From: an uncultured Verrucomicrobia subdivision 3 bacterium
Lineage (GTDB): Bacteria; Verrucomicrobiota; Verrucomicrobiia; Limisphaerales; UBA11358
Assembly (NCBI GenBank): GCA_903917705.1
Contig: CAIXBQ010000109.1
Location: 1 to 62,803, forward strand
Direction: 5' to 3'
Length of the DNA stretch: 62,803 bases
The position numbers were made by a program, and so were the translations under genes. Within the stretch, counting starts at the first letter, position 1. Each line of letters starts with the position of its first letter. The notes under the pieces were generated by a model. That model was given only the letters and a program-made list of their open reading frames with translations, searched no databases and was not told the DNA's origin. Positions 10,801 through 19,500 of the stretch are shown here, piece after piece.

Positions 10801-11433
10801 GCTGATCTGGCCACCGGATATGACAATTGTGCCGGACGCGTTGTTGCCGTTGCCCAGTGCGAGGCTTACATGAGCAATGCCTCCGACCGGGTTGTCCCGA
10901 CTGGAAACAAACGTGCCAGTGACGACATTCACCACGCCGGTTCCGGCCGTTGAATTCCCGATGAAAACGTATCCACCCAATTCCACATCGGCGTTCGTGC
11001 CAGTGACGGTGAGCGTCCCGGTGCGCCCGCTGGAACCAATGACGCTTGCCGCCGTGCTGTCCGTCCAAAACTTGCCGCCGGCCATCTTCAACTCGCCATT
11101 ACCGGAGATGTCGCCGATTTGCAGGCGAGAGAAGATGCCCGCCTGTGCAGAGGTTGCGCCGGTGCCGGGATTATCGAGTGTATTGCTGTAGACCGCCTTG
11201 TTCGTCCCGGCGTGGTCAATGCGAATGAAATCGCCGACGCCGCTGAAGCCGGTGTTGGGAAGTATGTTGCCGGTCCAGTTGGTGGCGTTGCTGAAAGCAT
11301 TGTTGCCGGCACCGTTGTCCCAGTCCGCATTGGCGTTGGTGGCGCGCAGAAGAAAGGAAGAGTGCAGAAAGAAGAATGCAGAAATAAAAACCTGGAACGA
11401 CGCGCGCCAGAAGGTTTTGACTTCTTCATTCAT
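7876..11433 (-). CDS. Alginate-lyase-superfamily polysaccharide lyase fused to a beta-solenoid, with fn3 domains, 1185 aa
   Basis: From the ATG at 11433 the protein begins with a signal peptide (FQVFISAFFFLHSSFLL). Residues about 40-360 are Gly-rich beta-solenoid repeats opening with a W/N cap (ADWDNG, ATNWTGN), like the giant proteins. Residues about 364-710 match the alginate lyase superfamily: FVHPGAMHTASDFARM, HYWANWDLCNMAS and QWQESGRDQGHN. These are conserved in all-alpha uronate lyases that cleave by beta-elimination. Next come an fn3 domain (about 745-830), a jelly-roll region like DUF1349/LamG (830-1010) with KVGLVMRET, a second fn3 (1020-1107), and the shared C-terminal module ending VFFRLAYP. 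The substrate is probably a uronic-acid polymer. The GH88 gene 23 bp upstream would process the unsaturated products. Confidence 0.85.
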   Translation of the reverse strand: MNEEVKTFWRASFQVFISAFFFLHSSFLLRATNANADWDNGAGNNAFSNATNWTGNILPNTGFSGVGDFIRIDHAGTNKAVYSNTLDNPGTGATSAQAGIFSRLQIGDISGNGELKMAGGKFWTDSTAASVIGSSGRTGTLTVTGTNADVELGGYVFIGNSTAGTGVVNVVTGTFVSSRDNPVGGIAHVSLALGNGNNASGTIVISGGQISTRSGVLLGGPGTTGTGRFEVRGGGIANIGPVGTTDDGFWVQNTNSVLAAYVTNGALGAIYVQNMTSSVDGTYADGNVIFMPGSKLEVGFLGATNAGSWDVMHWDGKLLTNGLAFVAGTDTNWSFAFVDTDGTNGADTLRLTYGTPAPTVFVHPGAMHTASDFARMRTKVAAGAQPWLSGWTMLTNNSHAQLTYAPNPQPIIYRGYDGNTNHAENYSTLFNDIAAAYQCALRYQVSGDPNFANMSVEIMNAWAVTLTNISGTSDQFLASGIYGYQFACVGDMMSRYGGWSNSDKLAFKAMMVNVFYPMNHDFLVRHNGACLGHYWANWDLCNMASVAAIGVLCDDQTLFNEAVDYFKHGIGNGNIGTAGYYMHPGHLCQWQESGRDQGHNTLGVALMGPLCETAWNQGVDLYGYAGNRFLAGCEYIAKYNLTNTVPYVTYNNCDEVNQTVISTNGQGTIRACWEMVYNHYVNRKGLAAPYTAQITTLARPEGGGGDYGPNSGGFDQLGFGTLTYTRDSSGTVPPATPPIPTGLAATAPTCGQINLTWNAAAGATSYNVMRSTVSGGPYTTLVALEVGTTNYADPSVLGVTNYYYVVSAANAGGESDFSAPAVATSSVCLLPGGWLTQDIGGVATSGGANLTGNTFTLKGAGSDLGGTTDSFRFVYRSLTNSGQIIARWDSLYPGGSFDKVGLVMRETTNANSKMVALLYDEDSSFNCLRLPRRSSAGANAVYPATNGPAGTVAPLWLRLVRTNDVFTGSYSDDGTNWSLLAAVTNSGTPFSILAGMEICSRNPNWLGTATFDNVSVSGLWPALPGTPSSLIGTAGDALALLSWSASANATGYNLKRGNATSGPFTLVATNAGGLAFTNAGLANGALFYYVVSGTNFFGESTDSAAVSVRPVSTAPPPLGFAVNPNQMQFSWPTSHVGWKLQVQTNPLSSGLRSNWSTVSGSSATNQFSIPVVMTNGSVFFRLAYP

Positions 11434-11456
11434 CAGGTTGCCTTCAGCCTTCAGGT

Positions 11457-12632
11457 TCACCACCAAGTCTCGCCCTGGTTCAGCTCGCGGTCCAGAGCTT
11501 CCATCAAATAGTAGTCACCCCAGCTCATGTAGGCGTTCTGTGCCGAGCCGGGGCCGTTGCTGCCGACCTGCCCGTCGCGCAGCACACCGGGACAGTCCTG
11601 GTCGAAGTTCAAATATTTTTGAGTGCACAGACTTTGCAGCAGCGATGCCCCGGTTTTGATGATGAGGGCGTCCGCCGCGCCAAGCTTTTCCAGTTCCTGA
11701 TAGCCGCAGACAACGACCGCTGCCGCCGAGGTGTCGCGCAACGGTTTTTCGCCCGGAGGCAGCCGGAAATCCCAAACCGGAATCGCATCGCCGTTCAACT
11801 CCTGATTGAATTTTCGTGCGACGCGCAGCGAGGCATCGAGATATTTTTTGTCGCCGGTGTGGCGGTAAGCGATGGCAAAGCCGTAAATCGCCCAACTGGT
11901 ACCGCGCGCCCAATGCGTATCCACGCCACGGCCGCAATAATTATCGCCGCCCACCGGCTGGCCGGTCGACAGGTCAAAACGGTAGGCGTGAAAGACCGAA
12001 TCATCCGGGCGGATGAAATATTTCAGCGTGGTATCCGCCGAACGCACGGCGAGGTCGCGGTATTTTTGGTCGCCGGTCTCCCGGGTGGCCCAGAACAACA
12101 ACGGCAGGTTCATCATACAGTCAATGATGGCCATGTTTTCAAACTCGCGGGTGCCGAGCACACCCCACGCGCGGAAGAAATTGCCCTGGTGATTAAAGCG
12201 CAAAGACAACGCATCGGCCGCGGCGATGCCAGTCGCCCGATGAGACTGGTCGCCCGTGAGCTGAAAAAGGGCGACAGAGTAGAGGGTATACAAGAAACCC
12301 ATGTCGTGGTGCGAATGGAATTTCGGGATGACCGCCTTTTCACGATAGAGCGGCGCGAGGCGGAGCAACTGCCGGAGGAATGATTCATCCTCCGTCGCGC
12401 GCCAGGCAAGGACCGCCATCCCGGTGAAAAAGGAGGTGGTCCAGTTGCCGATGTCGTTGAAGCCTTCCGGGTGGGCGAAATAATTTCCGTCCACCGCCCA
12501 AGGCGCGGCCTTGGGCTGATCGGCAAGAAGTTTGATGTTTGAGCGCGTCTTGCTCACCAGCAAGTCAAAGGTCCGCGAATAGGCGGGATTGGATTTTTTG
12601 GTGTCGCCCAATTTGTGTGCCAAAGCAATCAT
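11457..12632 (-). CDS. GH88 unsaturated glucuronyl hydrolase, 391 aa
   Basis: This family hydrates the 4,5-double bond of unsaturated uronides released by polysaccharide lyases and so frees the uronic acid. The sequence has the hallmark HSHHDMGF (D110), IIDCMMNLPLLFWA (D171), RGTSWAIYG and DTSAAA. The two Asp residues correspond to the catalytic pair of the family. Length is typical. The ATG at 12632 is chosen because AAGGA lies just upstream; an in-frame GTG at 12659 would add nine residues. There is no signal peptide, so the enzyme should be cytoplasmic, implying uptake of oligouronides. It sits 23 bp upstream of the lyase gene on the same strand. Confidence 0.92.
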   Translation of the reverse strand: MIALAHKLGDTKKSNPAYSRTFDLLVSKTRSNIKLLADQPKAAPWAVDGNYFAHPEGFNDIGNWTTSFFTGMAVLAWRATEDESFLRQLLRLAPLYREKAVIPKFHSHHDMGFLYTLYSVALFQLTGDQSHRATGIAAADALSLRFNHQGNFFRAWGVLGTREFENMAIIDCMMNLPLLFWATRETGDQKYRDLAVRSADTTLKYFIRPDDSVFHAYRFDLSTGQPVGGDNYCGRGVDTHWARGTSWAIYGFAIAYRHTGDKKYLDASLRVARKFNQELNGDAIPVWDFRLPPGEKPLRDTSAAAVVVCGYQELEKLGAADALIIKTGASLLQSLCTQKYLNFDQDCPGVLRDGQVGSNGPGSAQNAYMSWGDYYLMEALDRELNQGETWW

Positions 12633-12677
12633 TTTATCCTTGTTGATATATTTACCCACTTAAATCATAAAATGAAT

Positions 12678-13475
12678 CTACTGTTGCCAAAAGGCGAAGG
12701 GCTGCGAATGGACGGCGTCACCCGTGCCAACCGACGGAACCCTGACCGATTCAACATGCCAGTCAAACCACAAGTAATTGCGCGTGCTGCCGTGGGCCGG
12801 GACCGGCGGAAAGCTGGCCGCCGGGCCAGCTCCATTGTTACCCTTCTGGTCAGAGTCCACCATCGCCCAAATCTGGGCGACGGGCCCGGCGCTGGCGATC
12901 TGGCCCAGCTTGTGCGGCTGACTCACGCCGGAACCGCCGCCGCCATTATAACCAAACGGATTCCAAGTCAGGCCGCAGTAGCGACTGACACTGCCGGCGG
13001 CACCGCCTTCCACCATTTCATACGAGAAGAAATCCGCGTTTTTCGAGGAGTTATATTTCTCATTCGACGGGCAATACATGATCTTGACGGTGTTGGTGAC
13101 CACCGGAAAAGCCGGCGCCGTGGCGGGCGCCGGTGCGCCGACATAGGGCTGGATGGAATACACCAGCCAATCATTCTGGTTGGGACTGTCCGAATAGGAA
13201 TAGCTCGCCTTTTGGGCGACGCTCAAGCCACGGCCAGAACTGACCCCGATCTCGCCGTTAGGCAGATAGTCGCCATGCTCATCGGCAAACATCTGCAAGG
13301 CCGTCCCGACCTGTTTCAGGTCGGAAGTGCAATTAATGTTGTAAGCCTTGCGTTTGGCCGCCGCCAACGCCGGCAACAACATGGCGGCCAGAATGGCGAT
13401 AATGGCAATAACCACCAGCAATTCGATCAAGGTAAAACCTTTCAACGCTGGATTATTTGTTTTGTCAGTCTTCAT
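12678..13475 (-). CDS. Pseudopilin-like secreted protein with variant H-X9-DG motif, 265 aa
   Basis: Residues 1-40 are a type IV prepilin/pseudopilin leader: cleavage is expected after G13 in [10 protein letters not shown], with E18 at position +5 of the mature protein, then a 20-residue hydrophobic helix ending [15 protein letters not shown]. The C-terminal part carries the H-X9-D signature of Planctomycetes/Verrucomicrobia pseudopilins: H228 and D238, but followed by W (FDWHV) where DG is usual. The gene lies 53 bp from the giant solenoid gene upstream and 45 bp from GH88 downstream, so it appears to be inside the degradative operon. Such proteins need a PilD-like peptidase and a T2SS/T4P-like assembly, neither of which is in this window. 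Confidence 0.9.
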   Translation of the reverse strand: MKTDKTNNPALKGFTLIELLVVIAIIAILAAMLLPALAAAKRKAYNINCTSDLKQVGTALQMFADEHGDYLPNGEIGVSSGRGLSVAQKASYSYSDSPNQNDWLVYSIQPYVGAPAPATAPAFPVVTNTVKIMYCPSNEKYNSSKNADFFSYEMVEGGAAGSVSRYCGLTWNPFGYNGGGGSGVSQPHKLGQIASAGPVAQIWAMVDSDQKGNNGAGPAASFPPVPAHGSTRNYLWFDWHVESVRVPSVGTGDAVHSQPFAFWQQ

Positions 13476-13528
13476 GGTTTATGTCAAACGCGAGCGGCCG
13501 GAAGCGACCGCGCGCCAGTTGTTATATT

Positions 13529-16500
13529 TCAAAATTTCAGGCGATAGAACACCGCCGGCTGGCCTAGATCCAAGGTGATGTTCGTGCTCGAAATGCCGGT
13601 GCTGCCGGGGACATCCATCCAGTTGGTGCCGAGACCGGTGGACAGATTGTTCGTCTGCATCTGCAGGAGCCAGCCCTGCCCAGCGGGCCAGGAAAGCGAA
13701 AGCGTGCTTCCACTCACACTATTGGTGAGCATCGCCGGTCCGCCAGGCCCGGCGGAAACCACGGTCAAAACGCCGTCGCTGAAGCTGAAGGACAAGCCAC
13801 TGCCGGCGTCGCCTGCCAGCGTGACGCTGCCGGAACCACCCGACTTGAAGATGCGGAACGCGTCCCCGGCAACCAAGGAGCCGCCGAGGTTGGTAACCGC
13901 CAGCGTGCCACCGTAAACCAGCGCGCCACTGACCGCAATCACGTCATTGGACTGCGCCAGCGACTTGTTGAGCTGAATAACGGTGTTACCCGCGAGCGTC
14001 AGACTGTTGCTGACGGTCAGCGTGCCGATGCCGCCACCACCAGGCGACAGCGTGCCGCCGGAGGGCACGGTGGTGGCGCCGTTGAGCGTGCCGGTGCCCG
14101 ACAAAACGCCGCCGTTCACCGTCACCGTTCCACCCGCCAGTGAACCATTGACGACGAGCGTGCCGTTGCTCACCACGGTAGGACCGGAATATGTGTTCAC
14201 ACCGGCGAGCGTCTGCTGGCCAGAACCGGCTTTGACAATGCCGCCGATGTTGACGATGACGCCAGAGAACGCATAGCTGCCGCTGCCGCCCAGCGTGAGG
14301 AATTTGCCGGAGCCGGCCGCCGCCACCGTGCCGCCGACACCCGAGTAGTCGTTCAGCCCAGCAATGGCCACATTCATCGAACCGTTGTCAAAGAAGGCCG
14401 TGCTGTCCAATGAAACCGTGTTGGCTGAACTCAATGCATTGGTATTTCCCACCTTGAGTCCGCCTTTATTGGTGACGATGAGGTTACCAGTGAAGGTGGA
14501 GGCATTGTCGGCGTTGAGGTAAACCTGCTTCGTCGTTGTCCCGGCGCCATCAATGGTCACATTCGGATTCGCGCCGCCGCTGATGATTGACCCATTCATA
14601 AACAGTGCCCCACCAGCCGTTGTGCGCAAAGTGACCGCGTTGTTCAGCGCCACATGGCCGCTCAAGGTGTAATCACCGCTGCCGGACCACTGCACCCCAT
14701 ATGAGCCGCTGCCGCCGGCGGCCACCACGATGGGATTTGTGTTCGCAAAACCAGCGCCAGGCAAACCCTGGAGCGTGGCATTATTCGCGGTAGTGCCGTC
14801 ACCCAGCGTGATGGGGCCGGTGCCAAGAGCATAGGCGTTGTCACTTTGGAGTGTGCCGCTCTTGATGACCGTGCCGCCGGCGTAGCTGTTGTTCGTGCCG
14901 GCAAGCTCCAGGGTGTTGGTACCGTTTTGCACCAGCGTGCCGCTGCCGGAAACGGCGATGGACACCACCGGCGTGCCGTTGCTGTAAACCAAGCTGCCAT
15001 TGTCAACAATGTCGCTGCCGCCAAACGAACTGGATGACAGCACCAGTGTGCCGGCACTGATGTTCACCGCACCAGCGAAACTGTTGGTCAGGTTGACCAG
15101 GGTCACGGTGCCGGCTCCCTTCTTGGTGAAGCCATCATAGGCGCTGATGCCGCTACCGTTGACCGTTGCAATGGTGTAATTCTTAGTGATGTTGCTCACC
15201 GTCACGCTATTGGGCTGGACGTTGGTCGTCAGGTTGACCGTGGTCTGGCCGCTGCCCACGGTGTCGTCAAACAACACCGGGCTGGCATTGTGGTAATTGG
15301 TGGAAGCCCCGCTCAACTTCCAGTTCAAGGTGCTGGCGACGTCCCAATTGGTATTGACCGCGCCGCTCCAGACCTGGGGGGCGACGGCGGTCACGACGAT
15401 TTGAATGACCTTCGGCGTGGCGGCCGTGTTGTTGTTCAGATGCGCTGAAGTGCCGGGCGGCAACGGAGCCAGCGTCAAGGCGCTAAAGCCAGCGCCCGTG
15501 AGGGTCGTGTAATTGATGAGGTTGTAAGTGCCGACGTTCAACGCGGCGGTGTTGGAAATGATCACCGAGCCGGCACTACCAACCGGGCTTAACGTGCCGA
15601 CCGTAACCGGCGCATTGGTGGGAACCGGCAGGCTCGTGAACAAGAGCGTGCTGACACCGGTACCGCTGATGCCGCATTGCAAGGTTCCGATTTGAGCCGA
15701 CGTGGCGGACGTGTTGCCGGAGACCCCGAGCACGGCGCCTTCGTTAACGGTGTAATCCCCCCCGACGACATAATTCGGCGTAATCAGGAGGACGCCATTG
15801 TTGGCCGTAGTCAGGCCGGTGTAGGTGTTCGCCCCGGACAAGGTCAGCGTGTTGGTGCCAATCTTGGTCAAGGTCGAGCCCGCGCCAACCTCACTCAACA
15901 CACCCGAATACGTTGCCGGGATATTGTTACCGCCAACAGTAAGACTGATGGCGCTGCCGCCGTCGTTGGCCAAAACAATGTTGCCAGTACCGCTCAAGCC
16001 GCCAATCGTAAATCCCGTGTCGGATTGGAACAGCAATCCGCCGTTGGTGTTGACCACGAAAGTGCTGCCGGGCGACGCGCCCGACGCCGTGACCTGCAAC
16101 TGACCGTTGTTGATGGTAGTGCTGCCGCTGTAAGTGCTGGTGCCGTTCAGAATCTGAACGCCGGTGCCAGTCTTGGCGATGGACAGCACGCCGCCGCCGT
16201 CCTGCAGGGTGCCGGAGATGGTGTTGTTGGCCGCACCATTGTCAGCGCCGACCGTCAGCGTGCTATTGGTGCCGGTGGCAGTGTTTTCGATCACTGTGCC
16301 GCCAACAGCATAGACCGTGGCCACGGTTTCGTTCCAACCGTTGAGGTCAAACGTGCCGCCACTGCCAAGCAGCCAAAACTCCTGCGTGTCGTTGAACAGG
16401 TTTGCATTCGGCGACGAGCCACCGCTACCGGGCCCAGCCAGTTTGACGATGCCGGAGTCCAGTTCAAAGCCGCGATCCGCCGAATAGCCTCCGCTGTTGG

Positions 16501-19500
16501 CGCAAACCACGGTACCACCATTCACGACAAGTTTGACGAGATTGTTATGGCCGGCCCCGTTAAAAGTGAGCGCGTTTGCGCCGGTTTTGGTCACTGTGCG
16601 AGTCGCCCCGGTTCCAATCAGCCGGGCAATGGTGATGTCGCCACCCGTGGTATCAATGGTGGGATTGCTGGTCACATTGGCATCCGTGGTGACGACGGCG
16701 GCGGTCGCACCATCGTTTCTCAGGGTGCCGGCGCCGTTGAAATTGATCACATTGGGAATCGTCTGGCCATTCAAGTCGAGCGAGTTGGCACCGAGGGTCA
16801 CGCTGCCGCTGCCTAGGGCATTGCTGGCGCCCAATTGCAAGGTGCCGCTGCTAATGGTCGTGCCTCCGGAATATGTGCTATTGCTGGCCAGCAACACCGA
16901 GCTGCCAGTCATCGTCATCGCCGCTGTGCCGCCGAGGTTCGCGGCTACCGTGCCGCTCTGGACATTATATGACGAGCCTGTCAGCACGCCGGACGAACCG
17001 GAGATCAAGCCGCTGGTGAGCGTGACCGCGCCGACGGTGTCGCTGTTGGTGCCGATGTTCAACGTACCGCCATTGACGTTCACCGCACCAGTGTCCGGCA
17101 AGGTGTTGGTCGGATTATTGAGAGCCAAAGTTCCGCTGTTAACAATCGTGCCGCCGGTGAAACTGCTGGAGCCGGAGAGCACCACTTTGCCTGAACCGGA
17201 GGAGGGATTGACGTTGAACGCGTGTCCGCCGCTGATGGGCGAACTGATGGTCAACGTATTGCCAGCGTCAGCCACGTTGACGTTTTGGTCAGCGCCCAGA
17301 ACCACACTGCCGGCGCTGATGGTGTTGGTGCCCGCGCCGGAATTGACCGTGAGCGCGCCGTTGAGCGTAAGCGCATTGGCCCCGCCAATCGTGACATTGC
17401 TTGCCACATTGAAGGTCAGGCTCTTGAGAGTAAAATCAGCGCCGAGCGTGGTATTGAAATTGGTGGCGCCATTCGCCGCGAAAAACACATCCGTTGGGGC
17501 CGACGGCACCGTTGCGGTGTTGATGGCGGAAGATTGATCCGTGTCCCAGTTGTAAATGGAACCCGTGTGACCATTCCACGCCGTGCTGGCGGCGCCAATG
17601 TTATGATTATGCCAATAAGCCTGGGTCGGAGCGGTCACAACCACGTTCAGATACAGATGCGTGGGGTCGCTGGTCAGCGAAAGCGTGACCCCGGGCAGGG
17701 TGTTTCCGAGCGTGAAATTGCCGGCGCTGATGCTGCCCGACGCTATGGTGATCAGCGGAATGGAGGTGAACGCATCCGGCGAGGTGAGCGCGTTGATGTA
17801 AATCGCCGTTTTGCCGGTCTGCGCGAACGTGCCATTGACGTTGATAGTATCCAAGGTGCTGCCACTGCTGACGTCGAACCTGAGAACATTGCTGCTGGTC
17901 AGCGTCAGGTTGCCGTTCAAGGTCAGCGTGTTGATTGCGCCATCCAACAACGAAAGCGTGGCATTCGTGCCGGACAAGATCACCGCCCCGGCGATGGAGG
18001 GCGAGGCGTTGCTCGCATTCAGAACGCCCGGAGCATAAACCGTCACCGCGCCGTTACCAGCCAATGAACCGCTAACAACCAGCGTGCCGTTGCTGATGGT
18101 CGTCGAACCGCCGTAGGTGCTCGTGCCAGACAATATTTGAGTGCCCGCACCGGTTTTGGTTAAAGACAATGTGCCGGCAGTGTTTTGGATGGCACCGCTG
18201 AAATTGCCACTGTTGCCGTTGGCTCCCACGGTCAGAGTTGCCGAGCCGGTGTTCGTCACGTTGTCCACCGTGCCGGCACCATTCAGGCCATTTATGGCGT
18301 TGTTAAACCCGTTCAAGTCCAGCGTGCCGCCAGCTACATTCACATCGCCGCCCGCTGTGGGCAACACGTTGTTGGTGCCCGCCTGGAGCGTGGCGGTGTT
18401 GGTGATGGTGGTGCCGCCGGTGTAGGTGTTGAGGCCGGAAAGAATCTGGATGCCGGTGCCGATCAGCTTCAAGGCCAGCGTTCCGCTTCCGTTCTGGATG
18501 GCGCCGGCAAAGGCATTGGTCCCGTTGTCACCGCCGATGGTCAGGGTCCGGGTCGTGCCCGCGGCATTGTTAAGAATCACGCCATTGGTGCCGTTCACCG
18601 TCGCCACGGTTTCATTCCAGCCATTGAGATCGAATGTTCCACCGTTGACAGCGAACGGCTGGTTGTCACCGATCAAATTCGCATTTGGTGAAGAACCGCC
18701 GCTGCCGGTGCCATTTAGTTTGATGGTGCCCGCGTTGAGGGTCACGCCGCGATCCGCCGTGAATCCGCCGGTGTTGCCGAACAGTGCGGCGCCGTCATTT
18801 ACCGTCACTGCCATCAGGTTGTTGTGGCCGGCACCGTTGAAGTTGAGCGTGCCCGTTCCAACCTTGGTCACCGTCAGCGGCGATCCGAGATCAATCAGAC
18901 GCGCCACGGAAATATTCCCGGTGCCGACGCCGATGGTGAAGTTGGCGTTCACAATGGAATTCGCCGCGAGAGCGCCCGTAGAAGCGCTGCTGTTGGTCAA
19001 CACAAACGCGGTGTTGTTGATATTATTACTGCTGGCAAGAGAGGTGCCATTGAGATCAAGGACGCCCCCGTTAAGCTGTGAACCACCCGTGCCCAAGGCC
19101 GCAGAATTACCGACCTGAAGAGTACCGGCTATTAAAGTCATGCCGCCACTGAAACTATTCGCACCGCCAAGCGTGAGTGTTCCGTTACCAACCTTGGTCA
19201 AACTATAGCCCAAACCACCGTCGCCAATGGCCCCACTAACAGTCAACGTGTTGTTAGTCACGGCAACTTGGGTGCCGGCACCCAGCGTCACCGCGCCACT
19301 GCCGAGATTCAAATTATGAATTGAGCCGATATAGGCGAAGCTGCCGCTCCAGTTTTGAGCAATGGCCGGGGCCAACGTGACATCGCCCGAACTGGTGTTG
19401 TCCAGTTTACCACCACTGATGGTGAGCCCTCCGGTGCCGATGGCGGAATTCGCACTGCTGGAACCGCCGTAATTGAGGTTCAACTGACCGGCGGAAAGCG

